Assembly (NCBI RefSeq): GCF_965363235.1
Contig: NC_134839.1
Coordinates: forward strand, 60,417,560 to 60,481,559
Length of the DNA: 64,000 bases
Direction of reading: 5' to 3'
From: Mytilus galloprovincialis
Lineage: Eukaryota; Mollusca; Bivalvia; Mytilida; Mytilidae
Both the position numbers and the translations under genes were made by a program. How positions within the stretch are numbered: the first letter of the stretch is position 1; each line of letters starts with the position of its first letter. The notes under the pieces are model-generated. The model was not told where the DNA came from. It made no database searches and saw only the letters and a program-made list of their open reading frames with translations. Below are positions 12,328 through 24,509 of the stretch, piece after piece.

Positions 12328-12694
12328 TTGTGTGGAGTGTTGTACGATAATTTGACATTTTCCCATAGGGGAATATAACATCGAATGGAGAATATTTCAG
12401 AAATAAAAAATTGTAATAATTGATCTATTAAAGGAAAACAACTTTCGTTAAGGCTTGTTAATTTTGTTTTTCAAGATTTGAATTTTGTATAGTAACTTGA
12501 GTCTTTTATTGTTGAACAGTAGATCCTGTTTACAATTATTCATAATATCATAGTATGCGGAGGTAGGGGGATTTCCCCCATGCAGCACATTGCTTGGGGA
12601 CATAGAAATACTGGGCTATCAACTATCTTTCTCTCTGGTCTTGTTAGCACTCTCACCTGTAAAATTTAGCAAGTCTTTTAGTAAAGTTATAACA

Positions 12695-12975
12695 GGTTTA
12701 TATTAGCAATGTCTCAGATGAGTTTGAAAATCAGTGCCCACTATTCATGTTATTGTTTTAAAAGAGTTGTACCCCTTCGAAATATAAATTTTATAGAAAA
12801 TTGCATTGTTAGTGCTCTCAAATGTACAATTCTTGCCAGATTTTATGAAACTTATATCATAGGTTTATATCAGAAATGTCTTGGAAGAGTTTGAAAATCA
12901 ATGCTTATTAATTATTTTTAAGAGTTAGGTTCCAATGAAATTTAAGTTTTTATGGAAAATTGCTTTGTTAGCTTG
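12695..12975. repeat. Two-copy ~161-bp tandem repeat
   Basis: AGGTTTATATTAGCAATGTC and a following GAGTTTGAAAATCAGTGCC near 12700 recur about 161 bases later with modest divergence, including GGAAAATTGC and TTGTTAG blocks near the end of each unit. Confidence 0.65.
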
Positions 12976-12989
12976 ATAATGAATTATGT

Positions 12990-13700
12990 AATCGAATAGA
13001 TTAGAAAATGGAAACAGGGCAGAAGTCAAAAGAGACCACAACCTGACAAAAAAGCAGAAAACAGCACATGGCTACCAATGGTTTTTCAGCACATCGAGAA
13101 AATCCAGAAGCTGGAGCCAGTCTGGAGCTGGCCCCTAAACCTTATATATACTAGTTCAGTGAAAAGGGTGCCACACTAAACTCCAAATCATACAAATGTC
13201 CCAAATTAAAAATACATAAGACAAAGGCTAAAAGTACACTATTTATTGAGATGTGCAAGGAGCAAAATTATTGTAACCAGGATGCACATTAAACAGTTTC
13301 AAAGTGAAATTAACTGATACATTGTATAGCTATATTATAAGATATCCCACTGATGGTTCCCTTTTCATTTTGACTTAGCTGTTCTTGGCAAAATTTTAAA
13401 CAGGAAATTCATTAGCACCTGATGTTGCCTTAGGTAGTCTCCTGGTACATGCAAATTTGGACAGGTATTTTCCATTACTTTCAAATTTCATCAATGGAAA
13501 TGGTCAACAACTTGTTAGTGTCAGTTAATAAAATATGTATATGATTTCCTTACGCAAAAGTCTGGGAAATATGATTTAAAAACCATGTTTGGTGACCTTC
13601 TGCTGTTGTCTGTTCTATGGTCGGGTTGTTCTCTCTTTGACACATTCCCCATTTCCATTCTCAATTTTATTAAGCATGTATATTTACATTATTTAAATTG
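12990..13700. repeat. Dispersed repeat fragments, including family X (minus) at 13590-13672
   Basis: GCTGGCCCCTAAACC, TATACTAGTTCAGTG and CACACTAAACTCCAAAT (13125-13190) have counterparts at 60925-61000. CTGCTGTTGTCTGTTCTATG and a following GGTCGGGTTGTT (13600-13640) match family X in reverse. No gene. Confidence 0.5.
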
Positions 13701-14400
13701 GTGAAAGAAGAATCTGGTATTGTAATGTTCACTATGAAATCTAAAAGGAACCACTGACAACAAAATGTCCATCCCCTCTTTATAGATTATCGGTGATAAT
13801 CTCAACGAGATTGCTTTTCTCGCTTGAGCCGAAACGACGAAAGCGATAAAGGCAATCAAGTTAAGATGAACAATGATAATCTTTTAATCGCTTATCTATG
13901 AAGAAGTTGTCAATTTCGTGTCAATTTCATGTCAAATTAGTTAGCAACGCCACGTGCATGCTTAGTTTCTGGCGATATATTTTTCCATCTAAAGCGAGTA
14001 GAATGATTTGAAAATTATCACAAAAAAAGATCAAAGGAAACATGCACAAAATAGCGATAATAACATTTATTGGTAGTACAAGTGAAGGTATAAATGCATA
14101 ACAAAGTGGGAGCGGGAAAAAAATCATTTTTATTGTCTCCCCTGTGATCCAAGACATGGATTACTATATTGCAGAGTTTGTGGTGTAAACCTTTTGGTAT
14201 AAAGCCTTATATTTCGAAGGGTAGAAGACCTGGATGTTTTATACCTTGTATGCAAATGCCATATGTTTTGATGTTTTCTTCTTTCATTTGTCCATTGTCT
14301 TTAATATACCTCATATTAATGGTTCAGAGACTGCCTAAAATTGTAGCTTTTTTTCTCGTGGAACCTTGTTATAATTTCTGAATTTAAAGTACTTACTTAT
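13700..14400. other. Spacer, no gene seen
   Basis: Short ORFs are present on both strands but none shows family resemblance. The end of this stretch (14210-14250, GTAGAAGACCTGGATG) resembles the sequence around 14470 and, reversed, 17680, so it is probably repeat-derived. Confidence 0.45.
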
Positions 14401-14813
14401 TATGAGTGATAGAATAGTTTCATTTGGTATACTTAGTATATGGGATCCTTAACAGCCTAATATTTCAGAAGGTAGAACACCTGGTTGCTTCATACCAGGG
14501 CCGTAACTACTTTGAGGCAAATGAGGCAAATGCCTCATGTTAAAAATAAAAAAAAAAAAAAAAAAAAAAGACTGAAACAAGATCGTTTTCATATCAAACT
14601 GAATTGTTTTCACGGAAAGTGTCTTGCAAGTCTCTCTGATGTCGCCCCTGCATGTTATTTGTGGTCCATGTTTCTATTTTACTTTTAGTTTTCAGAGTTG
14701 ATGGTCTATTGTTTGTACTTCTGTGTCCCGGGTTTGTCTTTTGTTCATTTATTGTCCTACTTTATAACTATAGTCTGCAGAGTGTTGGTTTTCATTTGTA
14801 AACTGGTTTTGCC

Positions 14814-14895
14814 ATGTTGCATGTCCACCGATGTCCAGACATTGTACGGGAAACTATTTTAAGAATATACGATGCTACTGGACATAAAAAAAAAA
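14814..14895 (+). pseudogene. Fragment of hAT transposase C-terminal region
   Basis: The reading MLHVHRCPDIVRETILRIYD followed by TGHK parallels MLHVYRDKDVSRQNILKRFD then TGHRK at 30307-30408. The motif order (a basic Leu/His strand, a short acidic gap, a helix with an aromatic-D) fits the hAT C-terminal dimerisation segment as I know it. Only ~27 residues survive. Confidence 0.4.
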
Positions 14896-15040
14896 TTGTC
14901 GTTTCTGCATGGAGAATTGAACTTAATATCAAAGAATACAATACTAGCTCTTTTTATACGACCGCAAAAATTGAAAATTTTTTGGTCGTATATTGGTATG
15001 ATGTTGGCGTCGTCGTCTTCGTCCGAATACTTTTAGTTTT

Positions 15041-15680
15041 CGCACTTTAACTTTAGTAAAAGTAAATAGAAATCTATGAAATTTTAACACAAGGTTTATG
15101 ACCACAAAAGGAAGGTTGGGATTGATTTTGGGAGTTTTGGTCCCAACATTTTAGGAATTAGGGGCCAAAAAGGGCCCAAATAAGCATTTTCTTGGTTTTC
15201 GCACTATAACTTTAGTTTAAGTAAATAGAAATCTATGAAATTTTGACACAAGGTTTATGACCACAAAAGGAAGGTTGGGATTGATTTTGGGAGTTTTGGT
15301 TCCAACAGTTTAGGAATTAGGGGCCAAAAAAGGGCCAAAATAAGCATTATTCTTGGTTTTTCGCACAATAACTTTAGTATAAGTAAATAGAAATCAATGA
15401 AATTTAAACACAAGGTTTATGACCACAAAAGGAAGATTAAGATTGATTTTGGGAGTTGAGGTCCCAACAGTTTAGGAATTGGGGGCCAAAAAGGGGCCCA
15501 AATAAGCATTATTCTTGGTTTTCGCACCATAACTTTAGTATAAGTAAATAGGAATCTATGAAATTTAAACACAAGGTTTATAACCATAAAAAGAAGGTTG
15601 GCTTTGATTTTTGGGAGTTTTGGTCCCAACAGTTTAGGAATAAGGGGTCCAAAGGGTCCAAAATTGGACGATGTTTGATT
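15041..15680. repeat. ~161-bp tandem array, four units
   Basis: CGCAC anchors fall at 15041, 15200, 15362 and 15523 (spacings 159, 162, 161). Each unit contains AAGTAAATAGAAATC, AAGGTTTATGACCAC-like and GGGGCCAAAAAGG-like blocks. Confidence 0.9.
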
Positions 15681-15939
15681 TCATCAAAAATTGAATAATT
15701 GGGGTTCTTTGATATGCCGAAATTTAACTGTGTATGTAGATTCTTAATTTTTGGTCCTGTTTTCAAATTGGTCTACATTAAGGTCCAAAGGGTCCAAAAT
15801 TAAACTTAGTTTGATTTTAACAAAAATTGAATCCTTGGGCTTTTTTGATATGCTGAATCTAAACATGTACTTAAATTTTTGATTATGGGCCCAGTTTTCA
15901 AGTTGGTTCAAATCAGGATCCAAAATTATTATATGAAGT

Positions 15940-16180
15940 ATTGTGCAATAGCAAGAAATTTTCAATTGCACAGTATTCAGCAATAGCAAGAAATCTTCAA
16001 TTGCACAGTATTGTGCAATAGCAAGAAATTTTCAATTGCCACTATTGCACAATAGCAAGAAATCTTCAAGTGCACAGTATTGTGCAATAGCAAATATTTT
16101 CAATTGCACAGTATTGCACAATAGCATGAAATATCTAATTGCACAATATTGTGCAATAGCAAGAAATTTTCAATTGGAGT
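15940..16180. repeat. ~37-40-bp tandem array, about six units
   Basis: The unit contains CAATAGCAAGAAAT, TTTCAATTGCA and a self-complementary CAGTATTGTGCAATA-like segment; alternate units differ by AAATTTT versus AAATCTT. Confidence 0.85.
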
Positions 16181-17607
16181 TATCTTTCTTTGTCCAGAAT
16201 AGTAGTTGAATCAACTTAAATCATTGTTTTATACAATATACAATGTATATTCAATTTTACTACCAACTGATAAATTAAAACAATCTTTATCATTCAGTGA
16301 TAACAAGCACTTTATTTTACATTTTAATATTTTATGATGTATTTAAATGAGTAGTTATTGTTGCAAACTCCATTAGAAATTTGAATTGAGATCAGTTTTA
16401 GAAAAAGGGAATGGGGGATGTGAAAAATAAATGGGGGGGGTAAATTTTTCTTATTTCAGATTTCATAAATAAAAAGAAAATTTCTTCAAACATTTTTTCA
16501 ACAGCATAGTGAATTGCTCAAAGGCAAAAAAAATATTTTAAGTTCATTAGACCACATTCATTCTGTGTCAGAAACCTATGCTCTGTCAACTATTTAATTA
16601 CAATCCAAATTTAGATCTGAATCCAGCTTGAATGTTGTGTCCATACTTGCCCCAACCGTTCAGGGTTCAACCTCTGCGGTCGTATAAAGCTGCGCCCTGC
16701 GGAGCATCTGGTTTTGTAGATATAACTAGATAGATGACATGGTTTAGATTAAAGTAAGACCACCAATTTCCCGGTATCAAATCATCTTTAAAAAAAAAGT
16801 CAATGTATTGTCATGTGACCTTTTGCATTGAAGGATTAAACTTGCATGAAGTCGTGTTCAGACTCTTAAACAGAAAATAAAAGAATATGGAGTAAACGTG
16901 CACAGGACCTTATCTCACACAAAGTCAATGCATAGAAAAAATACAAATGATCAATGGTCAAAGTGTTTTTTCCTATTCTTCATCTTGATAGTTGATGGAG
17001 GGTCTTCAACAATAAACGAATCATTAATACCGTAAAACAAGGTCAAGATGGTCCTTAGTGTCGACTTCAGCAGTACTAGTACTTAAAATATAATACTGCA
17101 CTGTCATTATATTTAAATCTAGTCATAAAAAGATCACCAAAGTCTGAATTAAGCACAATACAAGACAAGAACAGACAGACATAATGATTATGAGAATTTC
17201 GGTTTTTGCTTTATCCTACATATCGGTCTACTTTTAATGTTGTCCCCGTAAAACCTAAAAGTCTTAAATTACAATGAGTTTTTGCTTTGAGACAAGAATA
17301 TTGTCGAAAGAAATAGCTTAAAATTAAATGCGTTTCAATGTAAGAAAGAGTCCGGGAAACGCTCAGAATGCACGATCTTGCGTTATTTTTCTCAGAGCTT
17401 CTGGGGGCCCCCAGACCCCTCGCCAAAATGTTTTCGCCTAGCTACGCTCGGCGGTTATATTTTGCCTCAATATTATAAGAGGCTAGTTACGGCCCTGCAT
17501 ACTTTGTATATAGATGACTCATGTTCCGAAGTTTCTTTCTGTCAAATTTCCATTGACCTTGACCTCATTTTCATGGTTTCAATTACTTCTTGAAAGAAAA
17601 GTTCAGA

Positions 17608-17657
17608 TTTTTTGCGGTCGTATATTGGTATGACGTTGGCGTCGTCGTCGTCGTCCA
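17608..17657 (+). repeat. 5' fragment of family D
   Basis: TTGCGGTCGTATATTGGTAT followed by GACGTTGGCGTCGTCGTC matches 14981-15029 of the long family D copy; nothing of the rest of the element follows. Confidence 0.7.
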
Positions 17658-18376
17658 GCATCCAGGTCTTCTACCTTCTTAAATATTTATAAGATAAGAT
17701 AATATATATTTTAACCGGAGAACATCTTACATCAGTTGGTCATAGAACACCTTGTGTTAGTAACACATGTTATATGGCATTTTTCACAAATCGGCCCTTC
17801 AATTCGGGACCTACAATCACGATTTGTATTGTAATTGATTTGCTCTGTGGTGTTGTTTTATTTTCTGATGACTTAGGTACCGGTGCAGGGACGGTGGTAA
17901 AAATGTTATTGCTAGTATCTACACAGTCAGTGCTTTTGCGACAAAATTGCTGTTGACTGCATTTGTTACACATAATACCATGTTCAAAAAAGAATTCGAA
18001 AAAAATGTTTGTGTTGTTTTGAAACTTGTATACAATGGCCTCATTTTAAGTTATGTGTATATTACACACACGCATTTGGGCTTCATTGCTATATGATAAA
18101 TTTTCATGTTATTGGTTATGTCCAGGCACCTACATCAGTTTGACAGCAGCTGTTCCTTGTATATATGTAATAAATGTACACATGGAATAGAAAGTAAGTC
18201 AAGAGTATGGACAGTCATGGGAATGCACACAATAAGCGTTTCATTATTTTTTTCTTTAATAAAATGATATACTAGTATACTATAAAGTCAAAATGAACCA
18301 GAATGACTCTATGAATTAAGTCAACATCCAGAACAATATGATAGAAACATTAAAATTTCATATAACAACACAAAAA

Positions 18377-18455
18377 GTCTAAGCGAGATTCGAACCTTAT
18401 CTTCAAAACAGTCTTTGATAGTAGTTCTATGCTCTACTGATGGAGCCACGGCGAC
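18377..18455 (-). pseudogene. tRNA-like segment (SINE head or tRNA pseudogene)
   Basis: On the minus strand GTCGCCGTGGCTC, CATCAGTA, GAGC gives an acceptor start and a closed D-arm with an A-box-like sequence. GGTTCGAATCTC is a good B box and TTTTT follows as a pol III stop. The anticodon stem and the acceptor 3' side do not pair well, so this is not a working tRNA. Confidence 0.4.
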
Positions 18456-18861
18456 GCTTGAGTATATTGTCTTATTTAGGAGCTATATCAGTACAATTTA
18501 GCGTATTAAAAAGTTGTTTTTTTATGTAATAAGGACACACCAAACCAATTTCATGTTTGAGGGAAAAAGTAGTATAAATTACAGCAGTCACTTTTTTGTT
18601 TTGTTTGAAATGTCCTTCTGGGTGGATTCCCTGTTTTTCCCATCTAAACTCACCATAAATTCCGCATATTGGACTTACATCCTTTTTGAGGGTTAAATTA
18701 ACTATTTATCACACATATCATAATATATGTAAATCGGGATATTGATCAAAACACATTTTTATTTTTTGTTTTTATAGAAAATTCTATTCTGTCGGCACTT
18801 TTTGAAATTGGCCCTTCTGTGAAAAAAAAATCGGGACAAACTGGCCCTACCTCTTTAAAAT

Positions 18862-18950
18862 TGAAAATGGAAATGGGAATGTGTCAAAGAGACAACAACA
18901 CGACCAAAGAGAAGATAGCCGAAGGCCACAAATCGGTCGTCAATGCAATT
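18862..18950 (+). repeat. Dispersed repeat family X (plus copy)
   Basis: GGAAATGGGAATGTGTCAAA followed by GAGACAACAACACGACCAAAG and a GCCGAAGGCCAC block; the same string occurs at 56195-56240 and, reversed, at 1615-1735 and 13590-13672. Confidence 0.7.
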
Positions 18951-20330
18951 TGTATGGTATTGTATACAAGTCCCTCTGCGTCTCTTCGTAAATACCTCTT
19001 TTAATAAGAGGAGGTATAATAATTGTTTTGTTGTCAAATAATTAGTTAATGACAATTCATAGGATTTTAAATATAAAGCACAATTAAATTAATAATAAAA
19101 AAAAAAAAATGACCACTGATTTTCAATTATCATGAGCTGTTTTTGACAGTTCATTTTGCAAGTAGATTTTGAAAACTCCAGAATATGCAGTTCATTGGTA
19201 TAACAATATTGTCATGATGATGATGTTTGCTGATGCCACACTTTGATATTTAATTTATCTTGAAATGTTATGCCAATCACATTTGTTCAGATTACTACGT
19301 AAAAGGAATATATTGGTGTGATTACCACTTTTATAAAATTCATGCAATTTGAATCATATCTCAGTTGTACATTTAATCTTAATTATTTAAAGTTATTGTG
19401 TCTAAATATTAAAAATATATATCCAGTGGTGTTCCGTTTGGGTCGTTGTGATGGGTTGTTTTTACGGATGAAATGACAGACAGGACAAACATTTTACAAC
19501 ACGGTGGTATAATGCATACTGTTTCATATAAGTAAAAGTCTACATTATTGAAACTATTTACATCTTTTATTAACCAAAAATACTTAGCAGTATGGAAAGT
19601 CATATACCTGGGACATAATATATTGAAACTTGCCGTTTATACTTTTAAAGAGCTGCACCACTTTCAGTGAACATAATATTCTTCCACTTTCCATGTAACT
19701 TAACTATTAAAACAAAAATCTATTTCCAATCATCTTCATCGGGTCCTAATAATTCAACCCATCATGGCAAAAAAACATGTAAACTAGGAAAAATGCATTT
19801 CAATGGACCATGATTTAAAAAACGGTGGAAGATTGGTTGAACCCCAAAATAAGCTTCAATGTAACTTGAGTTTCTTTTGGGTCTATTTGGGAAGCACCTG
19901 TAACAGCAGACAGGTGTATACGCCTTTTCCGCTGTGGAACAATCTCAGATTTACTTTTCCTATACCAAGTTTTGCTTGTAGGCCTGCGCCGTCTGTGCAT
20001 GTTGCCTTATTAATGTCGATCTTCTTCACAACATATTTTTTTTTCAATTTTACCAGACGTCTGTCTTTGCAAACTGCATGAAGTTTTATGATCTGATGTC
20101 TTACTTAATCCAATATTTTACTTTTCTTTTTTAATAAATACAAGGATGATATGAATGGTATATTGCACACCATTCCCTTTCTCCCCAGCAACAGAAACAG
20201 AAAAAAAAAAACAAGGTATTTCAAATTATTGCATGGAACACTTCTTTAAAAAAAAAGTTGAATTTCTAAAAAGTGTACAATGTTTGTCCCACCAGAGTAG
20301 CGGTCTAATTAAATTAGTTTTTTTTTTTTT

Positions 20331-22113
20331 AGCTCACCTGGCCCGAAGGGCCAAGTGAGCTTTTATCATCACTTGGCGTCCGTCGTCTGTCGTCCGTCGT
20401 CGTCGTCGTCGTCCGTCGTCGTCATCGTTAACTTTTTACATTTTGAACTTCTTCTAGAGAACCACTAAATGGAATGAAACCAAACATGGCATGAATGTTC
20501 CTTATGAAGTGCTGACCAAGTATTGTTACTTTGTAGCCGATCCATCATCCAAGATGGCCGCCATCGGGGGACTTAGTTTAACATAGGACCCTATGGGAAA
20601 TGCATACAAATGACTTCTTCTAGAGAACCACTGAATGGAATGAAACCAAACATGACATGAATGTTCCTTATGAGGTGTTGACCAAGTGTTGTTACTTTGT
20701 AGCCGATCCATCATCCAAGATGGCCGCCAGAGGGGGACTTAGTTTAACATAGGACCCTATGGGAAATGCATACAAATGACTTCTTCTAGAGAACCACTAA
20801 ATGGAATGAAACCAAACATGGCATGAATGTTCCTTAAGAGGTGCTGACCAAGTGTTGTTACTTTGTCTCCGATCCATCATCCAAGATGGCCGCCAGCGGG
20901 GGACTTAGTTTAACATAGGACCCTACGGGAAATGCATACACATGACTTCTTCTAGAGAACCACTGAATGGAATGAAACCACACATGGCATGAATGTTCCT
21001 TATGAGGTGCTGACCAAGTGTTGTTACTTTGTAGCCGATCCATCATCCAAGATGGCCGCCAGCGGGGGACTTAGTTTAACATAGGACCCTATGGGAAATG
21101 CATACAAATGACTTCTTCTAGAGAACCACTGAATGGAATGAAACCAAACATGGCATGAATGTTTCTTATGAGGTGCTGACCAAGTGTTGTTACTTTGTAG
21201 CCGATCCATCATCCAAGATGGCCGCCAGCGGGGACTTAGTTTAACATAGGACCCTATGGGAAATGCATACAAATGACTTCTTCTAGAGAACCACTAAATG
21301 GAATGAAACCAAACATGGCATGAATGTTTCTTATGAGGTGCTGACCAAGTGTTGTTACTTTGTAGCCGATCCATCATCCAAGATGGCCGCCAGCGGGGGA
21401 CTTAGTTTAACATAGGACCCTATGGGAAATGCATACAAATGACATTTTTTAGAGAACCACTGAATGGAATGAAACCAAACATGGCATGAATGTTTCTTAT
21501 GAGGTGCTGACCAAGTGTTGTTACTTTGTAGCCGATCCATCATCCAAGATGGCCGCCAGCGGGGACTTAGTTTAACATAGGACCCTATGGGAAATGCATA
21601 CAAATGACTTCTTCTAGAGAACCACTGAATGGAATGAAACCAAACATGGCATGAATGTTTCTTATGAGGTGCTGACCAAGTGTTGTTACTTTGTAGCCGA
21701 TCCATCATCCAAGATGGCCGCCAGCGGGGGACTTAGTTTAACATAGGACCCTATGGGAAATGCATACAAATGACATTTTTTAGAGAACCACTGAATGGAA
21801 TGAAACCAAACATTGCATGAATATTCCTTATGAGATGCTGACCAACTGTTGTTACTTTGTCTCCGATCCATCATCCAAGATGGCTGCCAGCGGGGGGCTT
21901 AGTTTAACATAGGACCCTAAGGGAAATGCATACAAAAGTCTTCTTCTAGAGAACCAAGGAATTGAATGAAATCAAACATAGCATGAATAGTCCTTTCCTT
22001 ATGAGGTGCTGGCCAAGTGTTGTTACTTTGTAGTCAAATTTTATCTGTTTTTATAGGACTTCAAAAACCCAAGTAGAGTCAGGTGAGCGATACAGGCTCT
22101 TGAGAGCCTCTAG
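20331..22113. mobile_element. Family A Helentron/pearl-like element with ten 166-bp units
   Basis: It begins AGCTCACCTGGCC, a short loop, then GGCCAAGTGAGCT (a palindrome), followed by a GTCCGTCGTC microsatellite. It then carries ten tandem units and ends with GTCAGGTGAGCG, a hairpin (GGCTCTTGAGAGCC) and TCTAG before T. The 3' CAGGTGAG is an inverted copy of the 5' CTCACCTG. A second copy with the same ends is at 52733-53645. This plan fits bivalve non-autonomous Helitron-like 'pearl' elements; that assignment is inference. No coding region. Confidence 0.8.
20451..22040. repeat. 166-bp tandem array, ten units
   Basis: CTTCTAGAGA-type anchors at 20451, 20617, 20783, 20949, 21115, 21280, 21446, 21611, 21777 and 21943 give spacings of 165-166. 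Each unit carries AGATGGCCGCCAGCGGGGGA-like and CCTATGGGAAATGCATAC. Units 7 and 9 share ATTTTTTAGAGA in place of CTTCTAGAGA, so they probably arose by a two-unit duplication. The last unit diverges after 22020. Confidence 0.95.
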
Positions 22114-24337
22114 TTTCATACCGGGTAACTAAATTTCACAGCTGCATGTTATTACTATCATTCCTATCAATTCTAATTTTGTAAACTGAGAATATGGCAT
22201 ATGTTTTCTATATGTATATCTTTCCTCAATATTACCAATTATATGCATTGAAGAGGACGATTCCTCGGACTTCAATATTTCAGTGGTGAAATATATTTAT
22301 TCAAATTCTTCTTTCATAATTCAGTTATATATTATTCAATTTGATGTAAAAACTTGCTAAAGCTTCTATTACTATTTCTCTATTTTGTTGTTTTATTGAC
22401 GTTGATTAGATCTCTTTTTTTTTTTCTTCTTCACGTTTTATGATTAGAGTTGTCTTTCTTTGACTAGTCACTTAGTACTTTTCTAGGCACAGTGCAAGTT
22501 TATTTTGAATATAACTTTTAATGGTTGAAGTTTCGAATTAAGAACAGTCATATCTTTGACTAGTGTACATTCGAAGTGCAGAGACGAATGTTTGAAAAAG
22601 ACTCCAACCCAAATCCCCTGCAATTCACGTGTTTTTGCATTCCCTTTTTTTCTGCGGACTTGATGAGATTTGAGCAGCTTTCGTTAACAACCACTTCTTT
22701 ATTTCCAAGAATGTTATCAAGCTAATTATAAGCCTGTAACAGACTAGGTTTTTGTCATATAGTAAAACAGCTGAGTAGTAACATAATAACAATTCTTTAT
22801 TCCGTAAGCAAATATACAGCTCATAGGATTAAATACATACACAAATTATACAGTAAATACATATACATATACAGCATTAATATATAGCGGAGTAATTGAG
22901 ATTAATTCATCAAAAGGAATTGAAAAATATGTCTGTTTTTACACCACAAAATCTACTGTGTACAAAATAGCACATAACTTTTACTGAAGAATATTTTTTT
23001 AATTTGTTTTACCTATTTTTGTGAACAATTCATTTACGTGCTGTTTATATCAAAAATCCCATACTCTTGAAATCTTGAATCTTTCGAGAGTGAATCAACA
23101 TATAGTTTATGTATAAAGACTGCATGGTCAATATAAAAGGAATCCTTGAAAACGATAAAAGGGCAGTGGCGGATCCAGCCATCTAAAAAAAAGGGGGGGG
23201 GGTTCCAACTATATGCTCCCATTCAAATGCATTGATCGGCCAAAAAGGGGGGTTCCAACCCCCGGACCCCCCCCCCCTGGATCCGCCACTGAAGGGCAAA
23301 AGTCCAATTTTCAGTTTAAAATCAAACTGAAGATGAGGAGCATTTTCTTTTCAAGGGGTACAAATTTAGAAGCGACTTGGGTTGGTGGGAGTTTTTTTAA
23401 ATACATTTTGCCATGTTTCATCAAAGTAATAAATATCAACATTTTTTGTGATAAAGATCGACAAATTGTTTTAGATACACCTCTGTAAATTAAGACTACG
23501 GGTTAAGTTTAATTAAAATGTGCAAAGATTAATGACTAAATTAATTTACTTCATATCATTTCATGTACACAAATAGTATCACTGTTTTCAAAATTAATGT
23601 CACGTAATTATATTTATTTATCAGTCAGCCGCTCGATCCTCTACATGCTCTAACTTTGACAAAAAAATTCTTTGCGCTAAATACAGTAGATTAAAAATAT
23701 GTCACAATATGCTTTGGTCTCTGGTGGAGAGCTGTCTTATTAGCTTGACAATCTCCTGAAAATTGCCCATCGAGGAAACTTAATTTCTTTAATTTTTGAA
23801 AAAATAAAATTACCGAACTCCAAGGAAAATTCAAAACGGAAAGTGCGTTTGCAAAAAAAAAAAAAAAAAAAACAATTAATTAATAAAAGCAAACAAATGC
23901 ATGCATGGTCAGAAACTCAGGCATCACCGTCATGAATGTCCCTAAGTAAAATTTAAAAAGCGCATCTGCAGTAGCATACACGAGTTATTTAAAAAGATAC
24001 ATGTATTATTATTTTTTATTCGTATGTCAATATAAACTTCCATGGTATAATTCAGTTCATTGTAAACTTGTCTAACTCCAACATAAAAAAACAAAAACAA
24101 AAACAAAAAAAAACATTGAATCAGTGAACATTTTTCTCCAGTTTAAATGTTTATAGATTTACAGTAAATTCTTCAGTCACAGTGTATATAAGATTTTTTC
24201 TATTCAGTATTGTTACGTGAATTAATTAGTTTCCAGTATATCTATTTTTAGATTTAATAGTACCCATAACACACATGCATTTTATCAATTAGTCAACAAG
24301 TTGTAAAATAGTATTGCCGAATAAATTATAATTCACC
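22114..24337. other. Spacer upstream of gene 2, with a LINE-like tail and a hAT MITE
   Basis: The stretch around 22770-22860 (AATAACAATTCTTTATTCCG) looks like the reverse of a retroposon 3' end. A hAT MITE lies at 23164-23291. A long A run is at 23855. No ORF of coding character. Confidence 0.45.
23164..23291. mobile_element. hAT-type MITE, perfect 15-bp inverted ends
   Basis: It starts CAGTGGCGGATCCAG and ends CTGGATCCGCCACTG. Interior G and C runs and two GGTTCCAAC blocks. AAGGG flanks both sides. The ends match 3118-3276 and 50337-50497. Confidence 0.8.
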
Positions 24338-24509
24338 ATGCGACAAGTGACGAGAATCTATTTCCGTCCTCGTGCACACGTGCTAAGGTCAATCCCGTCA
24401 TGCATTTATCAACATGGAGATGAACGAGGTGGTCGCGATCGTTACTGCATACCTATGCTTATGAAAACTACAACACACATGACCGGGATATTGAAAAGGG
24501 ATTGTAAAA
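24338..24509 (+). promoter_or_regulatory. Candidate 5' untranslated region of gene 2
   Basis: This stretch is richer in CpG than its surroundings (CGTCCTCGTGCACACGTGC, GGTCGCGATCG) and leads directly into the ATG at 24510. No TATA box is convincing. CpG-rich 5' ends are common for transcription-factor genes; the transcription start is not determined. Confidence 0.4.

Larger units (their letters stand above)
14950..16713. mobile_element. Family D Helentron-like element (long copy) with internal tandem arrays
   Basis: It begins CTTTTTATACGACCGCAAAA. Near the end it has the inverted TGCGGTCGTATAAAGC, then a hairpin (GCTGCGCCCTGCGGAGC) and the tail ATCTGGTT. A 283-bp deletion copy with identical ends lies at 54945-55227, which fixes the boundaries. 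Inside are four ~161-bp units (15041-15680), two ~140-bp GGTCCAAAGGGTCC units (15640-15910) and about six ~40-bp units (15940-16180). No coding region. It is nested in the hAT remnant. Confidence 0.75.
14499..17507. mobile_element. hAT-like transposon remnant, interrupted by a second element
   Basis: It starts CAGGGCCGTAACTA and ends in the exact reverse form TAGTTACGGCCCTG, flanked by CATAC on each side. The two flanks read as one continuous repeat if the element is removed (CTTCATAC joined to TTTGTATAT). Inside, 14814-14895 encodes a fragment (MLHVHR, then a TGHK) resembling the end of hAT transposases, and 17340-17460 is a 3' region also seen at 30540-30640. The coding region is mostly gone, and a family D element (14950-16713) is inserted in it. 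Confidence 0.65.
17700..20330. other. Spacer with scattered repeat fragments, no gene seen
   Basis: It holds a tRNA-like segment (18377-18455) and a family X copy (18862-18950). A 92-codon ORF at 19803-20081 and short ORFs at 17770-17973 show no recognisable family and lack supporting codon pattern. The remainder is AT-rich. Confidence 0.5.

Noticed and set aside
18377..18455. Functional tRNA gene
   Set aside because: Acceptor and anticodon stems do not pair.
19803..20081. 92-codon plus-strand ORF and overlapping minus ORF
   Set aside because: Both frames are equally open and neither has family resemblance.
20526..21874. Row of similar ~62-codon minus-strand ORFs in the 166-bp array
   Set aside because: They are the same repeat unit read again and again; 166 is not a multiple of 3 so frames do not join, and nothing suggests translation.
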